Source: Ornithodoros turicata
Taxonomy: Eukaryota; Arthropoda; Arachnida; Ixodida; Argasidae
Reading direction: 5' to 3'
Assembly (NCBI RefSeq): GCF_037126465.1
Contig: NC_088206.1
Span: 50,634,841 to 50,698,840, forward strand
Length of the DNA stretch: 64,000 nt
Shown: positions 40,554-46,700 of the stretch, piece after piece
Layout of the letters: each line of letters begins with the position of its first letter
Numbering within the stretch: the stretch's first letter is position 1
The notes under the pieces: model-generated
Databases searched by the model: none
What the model was told of the DNA's origin: nothing
The model's input: only the letters and a program-made list of their open reading frames with translations
Made by a program: the position numbers and the translations under genes

Positions 40554-42861
40554 GGGGCAAATAAAACAGCAGTTTATACATTGGATTTCCCTCCCTCTCC
40601 TCGCCCACCACACGTTCCAACAAAGAAACCCACACACACAAACCGAGGGTCTGGATCTGCCCCTGCCTTGAAGGGGGAAACCAACACACATACCAGGTTC
40701 AGGGTGACGTGTGCATGACCCTAACTCCAGATGATTGATTTGTCTGTACGCTCGCCTATTCGAGTATTCGGTAAAAATGTTGCAGCATATTTCGTGGTTT
40801 TGCGGGAGTGATGTTGCTATCACTCTCAAAATGGGGCATCTGCTAAACAGTATGTCGCTGCAGATTTCTCGAAAACTAAACTGCTTTCCTTATTCTGTGT
40901 GCAACTTACACTAGTGTGTCTACACTATTCATGAATTAAATTTCAGTAAGGTTGCATTAAGTATGTGCGAGTCCATCCCTTTAAAGCGATGCACCAATAA
41001 CAGAAAAGGTTCAGCAGGGCCAGCGTTGCCAAACGTAGCACATTTTATGTCTATTTTGTTGGTAATATCTGCTGGTATATTTATATATTTGTTGTAATAA
41101 AGATCGTCTGGGCAATCACTATCAAGAAGATTGGTCCACTTATAAAACTGAAGAAAAAGCTACGAACTAAAGATAACAAAGACATACCTTTTACTAAGTG
41201 TGGCGTCCTTATTAACTCAAGCTGTTCAAAAAAGCCACCACATCTATTTTTTCTAAGGAAATCAATAAATTTAGAGTTGAATTTCTAACCAACAAAAGCT
41301 GCTAGCATCCCATAGTTGAGCACTAGGTTGGATGGCAGCCCTCAGCACTAGACAAGGCAAGAAGTCATGTAATTCATATGTGGAGTAAAACACACAGTGG
41401 ATATACTCTTACAAAAATATGAGCTAAAATGATCTAGCACAAGATCTGATGGAACACCAATTAATGCACAGATATATACTGCGAATACGTGGTCGTTAGC
41501 TGATACAAAGGGTGAAATTGCAAAGGGTGCAAGGTGAGAAAGGAGAAAAGCGTTCCCGCCACCTGATACCTGTTGCGAAGATGCAGAAGTAGAAGAGGCA
41601 GAGGGTACAAGGTGGGCCGCATAGGCACCTGGAACCCGTGGAGGAACGGGAGGGGGTTCCGTACCATCGCTTGCCTCTGGTGGTTGGGACCCACGAGGGT
41701 GGGGTTGTGGAGGGGCTCTTCTTCTTCTTCCTCCTCCTCCTCCTCTTGTACCTCCAAACTGTTGCTGTTCAAGCTGATGGCACTCGGGAAAGGGTTGGAG
41801 AATGCTAATGGATAAGTGACAAAAAAAAACCCTTTGTACAGAGAAAAAAAAAAAGAAACAGCCAAGAGAAAGCCAGCACGAGGACTCAAGCCCACACCGC
41901 TCTGACTGCCAGTTCCAGTATATGGCATTACTGTTACGCTCTGCTGTTACCCCCTGCGTCGCTGTACAAGGGGTTATGGGGGGGGTAAGCATTAATTTTG
42001 TGTGCTCGAAACAGTGTTGCCACCGAATGTAATTGCGATTCCTCTGTCGTACGTAGCCACTATTGGGTGGAGCTGCGACACACTATTGTTGTTTACGTCA
42101 ACCGTAATTGTGAAGACGCATCGTCTCAGGCTCTCCAACATTGCATTTTGCGCGGACGCAGCCATTTTACCGAGGATGCCAGTGGTCTTCGTCGGTCCGC
42201 ACATGCAGCACTTCGCTTAGTCATATTTTGGGAACATCTTTCGGAGTAGCGGTCACACGTGGTCACTAACGCTCTGCAGCTGGTTGTGCCCAACCGGAAA
42301 ACCTGTGGAAAGGCACTTGGCACATATGAGGAACACGTGCAGGTATTTCTTCTGTTTGGAGAGCGCCATCACAGGAGACTAAGCTACTGTACGAGACTAG
42401 ACTGATGATAGTACAATAGTGCGTCTTCTCAACAAACACGGACACAATGAAACACACAATCTGCCAGCAACCTCCAGCCATGGATGGTCATGCCACGAAA
42501 CACGTATTATGGGCTGTCAAATTGTTCCGGAATATGTTTATGCAGCTTTTAAAGGAAAATGAGAGAAAAAAGCCCACAGCACAATTTTCCGGGAGATTGG
42601 AGGGCGCATCCCTACAATCGAGAGACTGAATGAAATTCAGGAGTCTCCCGGATAATCCGGGAGAGCTGGCAGGTGTGCAAGTACGATTATCCCCGGACTC
42701 GCTTGCGTAGCAGTTGAGCAATGCCATGCTAGCAATTTTTTAATACAACAGCAAACTTACCTGGTAGTGACTGCGAACTCATCATGGGCGAAATCATCAC
42801 TGGGTTTAGCATATGGCTCCTGAAGCATCAGGGTCAGGTCCTCTGCCACTGCATTCAGCAG
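9577..42861 (-). CDS. spri: RIN/sprint-family Rab5 guanine-nucleotide exchange factor (18 coding exons, N-terminus incomplete)
   Basis: RIN proteins (RIN1-3 in vertebrates, sprint in flies) activate Rab5 on early endosomes downstream of receptor tyrosine kinases and Ras. Eighteen minus-strand exons sum to 3591 bases, exactly 1197 codons with the stop, and all junction phases match. Order in the 1196 readable residues: proline-rich (about 35-112), SH2 with HYLQGKDIGNFIVRQS and the phosphotyrosine-binding Arg (about 136-245), a 474-residue Ser/Pro/acidic insert, RIN-homology (about 770-930) with IRQFMSGMKNYLLKHGE, VPS9 (about 935-1075) with DDFLPIFIYVL and GEGGYYLTTLSSA that keep the catalytic Asp and Tyr, then Ras-association (about 1085-1185). 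The most upstream exon found starts in phase 0 without a Met, so at least one 5' exon is missing. Its introns are crowded with transposons but no coding exon is interrupted. Confidence 0.92.
9711..10670. other. RIN last intron
   Basis: 960 bp of AT-rich intron. I see no gene, repeat ends or structured element in it. Confidence 0.5.
10671..10745 (-). CDS. spri: RIN gene exon, Ras-association domain
   Basis: 75 bases encode KMIAHKFQVTNPQDYSLFKL followed by VNGE. The acceptor is gtttcag and the donor GAAG|GTATAA. The first codon (Cys) is split with the preceding exon. Confidence 0.9.
10746..14021. other. RIN intron containing a hAT element
   Basis: A 3.3-kb intron. Besides the hAT insertion at 11966-12852 it has a G-run near 13150, and no other gene is supported. 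Confidence 0.5.
11966..12852. mobile_element. Non-autonomous hAT transposon, 887 bp, with 8-bp target duplication
   Basis: Ends are TAAGGCCCTCTGTTTTC on the left and CGAAGGGCCTTA on the right. They are flanked by a perfect AGTATGCT duplication (11958-11965 and 12853-12860). Subterminal regions are rich in TTCCGC and CGGAA motifs. No transposase frame was found. A relative with similar ends is at 24913-25542. Confidence 0.85.
14022..14157 (-). CDS. spri: RIN gene exon, start of Ras-association domain
   Basis: 136 bases read SADPIRYPTIADLQGFMQIV, then a segment ending PNMTTKEV. The acceptor is tatgcag and the donor is GTTT|GTAAGT. The split codon TGC (Cys) joins it to the next exon. Confidence 0.9.
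14343..14420. repeat. hAT end fragment related to the 22011-22804 element
   Basis: GGTTCTCTAACTGTGTTCCA resembles the right terminus of the 22011-22804 element read on the opposite strand (GGTTCTCAAACTGTGTTCCA). The other end is not recognised, so this is a fragment. Confidence 0.4.
14536..15429 (+). mobile_element. Tigger/pogo-like DNA transposon remnant, 894 bp
   Basis: Terminal repeats are CAGTAAAACCCG on the left and, on the other strand, CAGTGAAACCTG on the right, each next to TA. Inside, an ATG at 14874 opens a frame with DVKSAIIKDHYCGTRVASIV, which resembles the N-terminal CENP-B/pogo helix-turn-helix; it stops at 15021-15023. A further DNA-binding-like segment (KRAYEKVEDACLSALHAI) continues in another frame. 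The DDE catalytic region is missing, so it is a deleted, inactive copy. Confidence 0.75.
14874..15023 (+). pseudogene. Broken pogo-type transposase N-terminus
   Basis: 49 codons starting MASRPKKQKAID match the CENP-B N-terminal helix-turn-helix style of Tigger transposases. The frame then shifts into the segment at 15020-15220. No catalytic core remains within the element. Confidence 0.65.
15559..16426. mobile_element. Second pogo-like non-autonomous element, 868 bp
   Basis: The left end CTGTCAAACTCCTTTAGAAC matches the reverse of the right end CAGTCAAACTCCTTTACAAC, with flanking TA (15557-15558 and 16427-16428). The interior shows no transposase frame. Its ends differ from those of the 14536 element, so it is a separate family. 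Confidence 0.7.
16533..16792 (-). CDS. spri: RIN gene exon, VPS9 catalytic core
   Basis: 260 bases carry FLPIFIYVLVQCGLISAEIE, then EAEYMWGLLHPSLLTGEGG and YYLTTLSSAVHILKNL. The GEGGYY block holds the Tyr needed for Rab5 exchange in VPS9 domains. The acceptor is cttttcag and the donor is AAG|GTGAGT. A Ser/Pro/Ala linker follows before the RA domain. Confidence 0.93.
16793..18673. other. RIN intron with a pogo-like right terminus
   Basis: At 17830-17851 the sequence ends in CATACTAACGAGGGTTCACTG followed by TA, which looks like a right terminus (CAGTGAACCCTCG on the other strand). CATACTAA motifs recur near 17085 and 17748. No convincing left end was found, and no gene is supported. Confidence 0.35.
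18674..18728 (-). CDS. spri: RIN gene exon, VPS9 linker (55 bp)
   Basis: It encodes VQKDTQSRESDSLSLGAD. The next exon completes a second Asp (G|AC), giving the ADDFLP motif with the catalytic Asp. The acceptor is catttcag and the donor is GATG|GTGAGT. Confidence 0.9.
18729..19435. other. RIN intron
   Basis: About 700 bp of AT-rich intron. An A-run lies near 18885. I see no gene or bounded repeat. Confidence 0.5.
19436..19567 (-). CDS. spri: RIN gene exon, start of VPS9 domain
   Basis: 132 bases (44 codons, phase 0 at both ends) encode KDYQPPQGISLEVVKYFLSR, then a helical segment with SPLKKLENLLAAISTIYNS. The acceptor is gctgtgcag and the donor is AGT|GTAAGT. Confidence 0.92.
19755..19800 (-). 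repeat. Short 3' end related to the (TTG)n-tailed LINE
   Basis: A run of AAC units followed by TTTATTTTT and GGGGAGTTTCT resembles the minus-strand 3' terminus of the LINE at 20186. Only the extreme end is present. Confidence 0.4.
20177..21297 (-). mobile_element. 5'-truncated non-LTR retrotransposon with 9-bp target duplication
   Basis: The element body is 20186-21288 on the minus strand and ends in a (GTT)n-type tail. GAAGCAAAC flanks it on both sides (20177-20185 and 21289-21297), as expected for target-primed insertion. The copy keeps only the C-terminal part of the polyprotein. It shares long near-identical stretches with the element at 58117-59940. Confidence 0.85.
20295..21292 (-). 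CDS. RNase H and zinc-knuckle region of a LINE polyprotein (partial)
   Basis: RNase H removes the RNA strand of RNA/DNA hybrids during retrotransposition. Visible motifs in order are YTDGASRNNKSASAF (first catalytic Asp), TAAELYAILFFLQHI (Glu), VFTDSKSALQAI (Asp), and HCGVVGNEQADSAAEAAL (His and Asp). A CCHC-like knuckle CCHCGALEDLEHILLHCPHY follows. The domain set fits I/R1-type LINEs. The reverse transcriptase is missing because of 5' truncation. Confidence 0.85.
21782..21857 (-). CDS. spri: RIN gene exon, end of RIN-homology region
   Basis: 76 bases encode TGSLKLLSDNIKYARTKTPE, then DLGIG, phase 0 at the end. The acceptor is ttcatag and the donor is GGG|GTAAGA. A Lys codon is split with the preceding exon. 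Confidence 0.92.
22011..22804. mobile_element. hAT non-autonomous element, 794 bp, with perfect 8-bp duplication
   Basis: TAGGGTTCTCAAACTTTG on the left pairs with the right end GTTTGAGAACCCG. TTCTGTAC flanks both sides (22003-22010 and 22805-22812). The ends resemble the CAGGGGTTCTCAAAC termini common among Charlie-like hAT elements. No transposase was seen. Confidence 0.82.
22966..23586. mobile_element. Long-inverted-repeat MITE, 621 bp
   Basis: The ends CAGGGTGTGTGCAGAAAAAC and their inverted copy begin inverted repeats of about 190 bp each, flanked by TA. The arms share landmarks such as CTTCCGGTGGCGCACGA and GGCTTCCATGCAT. The loop (about 23270-23325) holds short repeats of GGAGGCTCATGGATGCTCAT type. 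Confidence 0.8.
23615..24042 (-). pseudogene. Decayed mariner transposase, C-terminal half
   Basis: In broken frames, the minus strand reads ELGIAINAQFYSTLIKGAMR, then RVILNDKAWSQTS (a catalytic Asp region), then in another frame SPDLAPSDYHLFGPIKEHLE, the hallmark final Asp motif of DD34D mariners, and finally RWQRCLNACSDYYEK. Frameshifts make it inactive. It adjoins the MITE at 22966-23586. Confidence 0.8.
24712..24845. repeat. Second copy of the 4396-4530 repeat
   Basis: It shares ordered blocks with 4396-4530, including CCATGGGAAGTAATT and TTTTAAAATGATCCGCAAA. The class is unknown. Confidence 0.4.
24913..25542. mobile_element. Non-autonomous hAT transposon, 630 bp, with perfect 8-bp duplication
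   Basis: The ends are TAAGGGCCTG and CAGGGCCTTA. CACATAAG flanks both sides (24905-24912 and 25543-25550). Subterminal TTCCGC motifs and the end sequence link it to the 11966-12852 element; the internal parts have diverged. Confidence 0.85.
26640..27360 (-). pseudogene. Decayed LINE reverse transcriptase fragment
   Basis: The minus strand reads HYRPISLTCVCSKILKHILY, then DQYDFRRNFCANS, and further down YIDLKNTFGRVTHKHVISEL-like sequence and SALESNVM. This is the order of reverse transcriptase blocks in CR1/Jockey-like LINEs. Stops and substitutions in the catalytic blocks show it is dead. It is a different family from the (TTG)n-tailed LINE. Confidence 0.65.
27491..27606 (-). CDS. spri: RIN gene exon, RIN-homology region
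   Basis: 116 bases read LKPHEFMNIDAVIEEALHRL, then VIRPLKQYLYQLFVNHFT. The acceptor is tgtttcag and the donor is CCAA|GTGAGT. It sits between the MKNYL block and the VPS9 entry, as in RIN proteins. Confidence 0.93.
28491..28856 (+). CDS. Unidentified open frame in left arm of the fold-back element
   Basis: The frame is open from the stop at 28488-28490 to 28856 and includes PERRAAIFFVRQGARGYGLA, ELVVVPPKHHFTFTQW and CALDEKPQFDEH. No ATG occurs near its beginning, so it may be an exon or part of a longer product. The right arm holds the same frame, with about 18 differences over 116 residues and no indel or stop. I do not recognise the family. Confidence 0.4.
   Translation, partial: DNLLFLPERRAAIFFVRQGARGYGLAHPTHEDATFNLFFATCVPLTEKSMTTLRELVVVPPKHHFTFTQWSLSSIRLVQTVGEYMSCLCALDEKPQFDEHIDEAVRRNKAPRRDLYPLVTS
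30166..30531 (-). CDS. Unidentified open frame in right arm of the fold-back element
   Basis: It is the inverted counterpart of 28491-28856, the same length, and ends RRDLYPLVTS like its partner. Substitutions are scattered; the block VGEYMSCLCALDEKPQFDEH is unchanged. The function is unknown. Confidence 0.4.
   Translation of the reverse strand, partial: DNLLFLPERRAAIFFVRQGVRGYGLARPTHEHETFNLFFATSVPLTDKSMTTLCELVVVSPEDHFTFTQWPPSSVRLIQTVGEYMSCLCALDEKPQFDEHADKAVRRNEALRRDLYPLVTS
32074..32252. mobile_element. Small pogo-like MITE, 179 bp
   Basis: The left end CAGCGAAACCTCTC and the complement of the right end CAATGAAACCTAACG form short terminal repeats flanked by TA. Interior GGACAC and CTCTC motifs recur on both strands. 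Confidence 0.5.
32538..32627 (-). CDS. spri: RIN gene exon, RIN-homology region
   Basis: 90 bases (30 codons, phase 0 at both ends) read IRQFMSGMKNYLLKHGEGQF, then EQLVQEEQTR. The acceptor is tctgccag and the donor is AGG|GTAAGA. The block is among the most conserved in RIN/sprint proteins. Confidence 0.94.
32709..32811 (-). CDS. spri: RIN gene exon, RIN-homology region
   Basis: 103 bases read LVEERNTTFAMTIENFIQCT, then QESSETSPAVVMRN. The acceptor is tccgcag and the donor is AAT|GTGAGA. The Lys codon at the start is split with the previous exon. Confidence 0.93.
32900..32972 (-). CDS. spri: RIN gene exon, RIN-homology region
   Basis: 73 bases read SKRVAALRNKDSTVGVNIRK, then YIF. The acceptor is tttttcag and the donor is TTAA|GTGAGT. 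Confidence 0.92.
33564..33717 (-). CDS. spri: RIN gene exon, entry to RIN-homology region
   Basis: 154 bases start in phase 0 with MDNSRMSCGSVDSASA and end CFQERLKVLL. The acceptor is gccgacag and the donor is TTAG|GTATAT. The Met is internal when joined to the 35216-36636 exon, but could serve as a start in a shorter isoform. Confidence 0.88.
33871..34908. mobile_element. pogo-like element, 1038 bp, with nested hAT insertion
   Basis: The left end CAGTAGTATCCTGATGACAC matches the complement of the right end CAGTAGAATCTCGATGATAC, with TA on both sides. The interior contains diverged tandem segments with a spacing of about 220-236 bp (GATACGCACAG at 34366 and GATACGAACAG at 34586; GCAGGATGGTT at 34496 and 34732). 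Confidence 0.65.
33960..34311. mobile_element. hAT-like MITE, 352 bp, nested in the pogo-like element
   Basis: The termini are TAGGGCCTGACTTT and its inverted copy AAAGTCAGGCCCTA. The flanking octamers have diverged. The interior is rich in CCCGAAT/ACCCGAA motifs. A relative lies at 38922-39241. Confidence 0.65.
35216..36636 (-). CDS. spri: RIN gene large exon (proline-rich and acidic insert)
   Basis: 1421 bases between SH2 and RIN-homology encode about 474 residues. The start LWISSMLRSRTHS continues the post-SH2 LLGQE segment of RIN proteins. Then come Pro-rich stretches (LPPPVPAVRP, VHPPPTPPQR), DKISDYEDIWGMSGESPSKM, an acidic run WVGSDDDEDDDSG, and WDSLRWERLLRLVEPIAKTK before the exit. 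Such SH3-binding-type sequence is expected for the family. The acceptor is ttccctag; the donor AAA|GTTAGT is weaker than the others but keeps phase. This single exon is 40% of the readable protein. Confidence 0.92.
37026..37150. repeat. Fragment of the 8957-9172 MITE family
   Basis: It starts CAGCAAACCTATTTTTATTC after TA, followed by GCGATGTAAT and TTTCGCAATTCCA..GTTTCCTTTCACG, in the same order as 8957-9172. The right inverted end is missing. Confidence 0.6.
37461..37540. repeat. 80-bp near-perfect hairpin
   Basis: Two 35-base arms pair at 33 of 35 positions around a 10-base loop (37496-37505). The arms contain AGAGACGGGACACGA and the outer TAACTACGTAAAAAC. It lies in a RIN intron, so the transcript would fold strongly. 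Confidence 0.8.
37675..37766 (-). CDS. spri: RIN gene exon, end of SH2 region
   Basis: 92 bases read DELPVQLKLPDILMSATTRQ, then ELSSLSLLGQ. The acceptor is tatgcag and the donor is CAAG|GTAGAG. Cys and Glu codons are split with its neighbours. Confidence 0.92.
37847..38034 (-). CDS. spri: RIN gene exon, SH2 domain core
   Basis: 188 bases read NFIVRQSSKKDVLALSVRLP, then GPYIEHYLIES, FPSLPMLVTHYCQC. FIVRQS carries the SH2 beta-B Arg that contacts phosphotyrosine. The acceptor is atttcag and the donor is GCTG|GTGAGT. Confidence 0.94.
38320..38450 (+). mobile_element. tRNA-derived SINE
   Basis: A tRNA-like head has an anticodon-arm-like stem around GATCGGAAATC and a B-box GGTTCGATTCC, followed by CATCATCTGCCATCTTTCAC. 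The body resembles the one after the tRNA-like head at 47467. Loop position 33 is C, not T, so this is not a functional tRNA gene. Confidence 0.6.
38922..39241. mobile_element. hAT-like MITE, 320 bp
   Basis: The ends TAGAGCCTGAAGTTTT and AAAACTTCAGGCTCTA are inverted repeats. Flanking octamers CCGATGAT and CTGATGGG agree at 5 of 8. The interior has CCCGAA motifs as in 33960-34311. Confidence 0.6.
39711..39860 (-). CDS. spri: RIN gene exon, start of SH2 domain
   Basis: 150 bases (phase 0 at both ends) read DSSSPAPSSPPDPQCSMTLL, then ERMIRTSSTWFLPDIGRSG and AVHYLQGKDIG. The acceptor is ctcttag and the donor is GGT|GTAAGT. Confidence 0.93.
39861..41569. other. RIN intron
   Basis: It contains a T-run, a (GT)n microsatellite and a G-run at 40501-40557 that belong to a dispersed repeat (40535-40690). 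No gene is supported. Confidence 0.5.
40535..40690. repeat. Dispersed repeat, second copy at 57293-57440
   Basis: Both copies share a homopolymer start, then ATTTCCCTC.CTC, CCAACAAAGAAACC or CCGACAAAGAAACC, and CCGAGGGTCTG.AT..GCCCCTGC, in the same orientation. The class is unknown. Confidence 0.55.
41570..41804 (-). CDS. spri: RIN gene exon, N-terminal proline-rich segment
   Basis: 235 bases read ILQPFPECHQLEQQQFGGTR, a Gly/Arg run, then DGTEPPPVPPRVPGAYAAHL and SSTSASSQQ. PPPVPPR is an SH3-ligand-like motif. The acceptor atccattag, preceded by a T-run, gives the right phase; a second AG 31 bases further in does not. The donor is CAG|GTATCA. Confidence 0.8.
42761..42861 (-). CDS. spri: RIN gene, most upstream exon found
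   Basis: 101 bases read LLNAVAEDLTLMLQEPYAKP, then SDDFAHDEFAVTT, starting in phase 0 after acceptor atgtgcag and ending CCAG|GTAAGT. There is no Met, so a further 5' exon must exist. Confidence 0.8.
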
Positions 42862-45554
42862 CTGCACATTAGACCAACAATGTCATGAGAATAATGCCAC
42901 AAAGGTAATATTATTGCAGACTTTCAGATTTCAGATTTATTTGACAAAGACAATATTATACAAGAGGTTACAACATACATATAGGGGTCCCGAAAAAAGA
43001 AATTCAAGTACGAAGATGGGATAAATATCAAAGAAATGTGCTACAACATAATCACTGAATAACTGGGGGTTTACGTCGCGAGACAACTGAGATCATGAGC
43101 GACGCCACAGTGGTACAACGTAATCAAGTCATGGTGCTCTCTGTCTCTAGTGGGATGAAGCCGTTCCAACGGTGCAGCTCCCTCGGGTCTTTGATACAGA
43201 ACATACTGTACGCCACACCACAAAAGGTATGAACGCAAACGTTGTTAATGGGGCACAGCAGCAATTGAGGACATAGCATGGGCGTACCGAAAGGGGGTAA
43301 GGGGGGGCATGCCCCCCCCCCCCCCCCCGGAGCTTCAAGGTCACTTGTGAAAATTATGCACTCTTTAGTCATAGATTGTCATGATTATTCTCAGATGTCA
43401 TAATATCAAGCTCTGAACACCCGCACAGTCTGCAGCATCCATCTCCAGGAAAAGAGGTGGGGGCGATGCATGCTTTGCCCCCCCTTCCACCTTGGAGAAA
43501 ATCCTGGTAATGCCCAAGGGGTATAGTAATTATTCAGGATGTCTACAAAATTTTCCTTGTTCTTCATAATGGGATCCTTCTGCCTTCTGGTATTATGCTT
43601 TCTTGAAAAATGGAAGCATAAGAATCAGGTTTTGTTTCAAGAGCTGTAAAGGGGGTCAGATGGGAAACAAAAGGAAGTGCTTCTTGCATTTGAGACGAAC
43701 ATAAGATGCTGAGCAGCTGTGCTGAACATGTCGGGATTAGCGTTCTCCACTACTCATGTTGGTGGCAGGATTTGTGCTTTGGCAAGGCCAATTTTGAGGT
43801 TTGTCAGGTTCTACCAAGTCTAACCCTGAGATGCAAGTCTCTAGTCATACCTTACTTGCATTCCTGTTACATGACAAATATTGTGCACGGATGCCCACGT
43901 GCCAAACAGTTCCACTGCTATGGCATGTCCCTTCTTCAAATCAATGTCCATGTTCGCTTAGGCTTTACTGTCACAAAAGGAAATGCCAAGCGTCCACAAA
44001 ATGCGAGTCTAGAAATTAACTCCTTCTATGCTGCCACAGCAATCTGATTTTATCTCAACCCATACCCCTGAGTGTGAACTACTAAGCTTTTCACAGGTTA
44101 TTAGTCAGGCTTCTTCTAGTTCGTAACACAAAGTCGACACATAGCCAGATGCAAAATCAGAGCAGCAAGAGGTGTGTAAACATTGTGCAATGAAACACGA
44201 ACAGATGTAGCATTTTGACAACTATAACTGAAATGTAGGTTAGACACAAAATAAGAACTGGCTCATTATGACACACACAATGTGACAGTCGGCAGGCGAC
44301 ACTAAATTTTACCCCATGATCTCTCAACATCCACCGCCGGCCGCATCTCAAATGACGCCTCCGTAGGGCAGCTGCTATACCAGTCTTCAGTGTTACAACC
44401 TGCGACCGCAGAGTCCTTCGCTTCACAAATGACGAAAACGGGACAGTTTCCACGTCCCTCTCCAGCGCGTTTGGCGATGGTAGCAAAGCTACTTCCATAA
44501 TTACTTTGATGAGACGAGCATACTCCGCACAGGTTTGCAATGAAGAGCACAACGATTTATGGGATATGATTTCTTCCTAGGAAATGTGGTAAAAACAGAA
44601 CTTTTGGAAGCGTGTGTGTATATCCGTAGTCCCATGTCCGGATCATCCGGATATGTGTAGGTTCCGCAGCTCGAGCATGACGGAGGCGTCATCTCTTTTC
44701 CGAGAAGATTAGGGGTAAAACTATAAACTGTGACATACTTTAACACGCAAATGTGTTTGTGCTCTATTCACCCTCGACATAGGTTGCAGCGGAACCGATA
44801 CCTTCTTCACGCCTGTTCCGCGTTTCGCACATGCGAAACAAACAGCACGACATATACTATAAATTACGGACAATTGTCTGGTCGTGTAATTTCTAGTCAG
44901 ACATTTATGCCACATTGAAAAACAAATGTATCTTCATGATTTCATTCACGCTAACACGAAGGGGAATTCCGCAGCAGTTCCCCACTGTGACAACTGGGTT
45001 TTTAATGAAAATTGCGTTATTTTGCAGTCCGAAATCAGAAAATCAAACACTACCTTCTGCCAAGGCCGTCAAAACATTTTCTGAGCGCAAAATCAAAACA
45101 CTCAACTAACTCAACCACCGTCGCCATTTCTCCCTTCTCTCTCCGCCCACCCCCTCCTCTCTATGAATGAAGAAGAGAAACACGTTGAGAAACACGTAGA
45201 GCACGAGGCAATGTAAAACAATTAGGGTGTTGTATATTTATTGTTGTATGAAACAAGAAGTGTTGCGTTTAATCACAGAGATTCCAAAGTGAAGTCCTAT
45301 TAATGACGTCACATACAATGTATCCAATGTATATGCGCAACTGCGCATATACAACTGCGCAACTGCCTTTGGCATGTGTTTGGAGCGGTAAGGACTGTGG
45401 CGCAGTTCTTGTAAGTAGATTGTGCGTAAAGTATTACTCGTCAAAGTGCAGAACGTTTCACTGCGCCGTATATTAAGGTAGAAGAATGCTTCTAGACTGT
45501 GAACACGTGGCACCACTGACATCTACGTAGACACAAGGGTGTGATGACAAAGCC
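42862..45554. other. Intergenic region or 5' region of the RIN gene
   Basis: It has C-runs and G-runs near 43290-43335 and a CpG-rich stretch at 44300-44550. A minus-strand frame at 44157-44552 ends at GGG|GTAAAA (about 44316) in a phase that could join the 42861 exon, but there is no family resemblance. The promoters of RIN (minus) and the zinc-finger gene (plus) may both fall here. Confidence 0.3.
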
Positions 45555-45962
45555 ATGAAAACAAGGGCTACCATCGTCAAAGATGCGCGCCGCCTTCGGT
45601 CGGGATCGCTTTCACCACGGAAGTTTGAACACCTTACGAAAGAAAGTCCGTCGCCAAGATCCGCAAAATCCAACAAGCAGATCACTGTGAGAGCTGCAAA
45701 CACGGCTGCTGGGCCGGAGCAGGGGAAGGCCTCAGCAGCAACAAAAGACCTGTTCCAAGAACACGAAAAGACTGACGAGATTGGTAGCTGTGCACCTCGT
45801 TGCGCTGTTGATGACAAGACCTCGGCTGTGTTGACAACAACATGCAAGGAAATGGTAAATGAAACGAGTATCACAATGACAGCTTCTAATGTGGCCGAGA
45901 ACAAAACATCCTTGGTTTCGAGTCTCAATGAAGGTGACATGAACGCGGTGCAAACGAGCCAG
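45555..45962 (+). CDS. Zinc-finger gene, N-terminal coding segment
   Basis: The ATG at 45555 (G at -3) opens MKTRATIVKDARRLRSGSLS, a basic, Ser-rich segment, followed by acidic/Thr-rich sequence ending GDMNAVQTSQ. Read on the other strand the same DNA gives hydrophobic nonsense, so plus is the coding strand. The frame runs on after 45962 only into antisense of the repeat array. In sequence and frame it continues into the segment that starts at 47209 on the minus strand, so I take it as the original 5' end of the zinc-finger gene, broken at 45962. Confidence 0.65.
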
Positions 45963-46700
45963 CTTCTTTCACCCGCTACATTTTTTGATGATTCGTCCTC
46001 TCCTGTAGGCTGTGACACATTCTGGTTTACAGGGCTGCTTGGTTTTTGTAAGTCATTACTTTGCTCCAATGCATTTGCTCCACCACGATCCAAGCTACTA
46101 TTTTCTGTACTTCCTTCATCTGTTACATTTTCTGATGGTTCATCCTCTCCTGCAGGCTGTGACACATTCTGGTTTACAGGGCTGCTTGGTTTCTGTATGT
46201 CATTACGTTGTTCCAAAACATGTTCCTCTTCATGATCCAAGGTGCTTCTTTCAGCTGCTGCATTTTTTTATGATTCATCTGCTTCTGCAGGCTGTGACAC
46301 ATTCTTGTTTACAGGGCTGCTTGGTTTCTGTATGTCATTACGTTGTTCCAAAACATGTTCCTCTTCGTGATCCAAGGTGCTTCTTTCAGCTGCTGCATTT
46401 TTTGATGATTCATCTGCTTCTGCAGGCTGTGATACATTCTTGTTTACAGGGCTGCTTGGTTTTTGTGTCTCATCACTTTGCTCCAAAGCATATACCACAC
46501 CATGATCCAAGCCACTATTTTCTGTACTTCCTTCATCTGTTACATTTTCTAATGGTTCATCCTCTCCTGCAGGCTGTGACGGATTCTTGCTTACAGGGCC
46601 ACTTGGTTTCTGTATGTCATTACGTTGTTCTAAAACATGTGCCTCTTCATGATCCATGTAGCTATATTCCGTACTTCCTTCACCCATTGCATTTTCAGAT
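45963..46700 (-). repeat. Coding tandem repeats, left array
   Basis: Units are 135-147 bp. The plus-strand landmark GGGCTGCTTGGTTT recurs at about 135-150-bp intervals. Each unit encodes (Q/E)KPSSPVN(K/Q)NVSQP, an acidic part, and a (H/A)VLEQ(R/S)ND ending. Confidence 0.8.

Noticed and set aside
40311..40829. 172-codon minus-strand frame
   Set aside because: It runs through T, GT and G homopolymers of a dispersed repeat.
44157..44552. First coding exon of the RIN gene on the minus strand
   Set aside because: The splice phase to 42861 is possible, but the sequence has no resemblance to RIN N-termini and two frames are equally open. Left as unproven.
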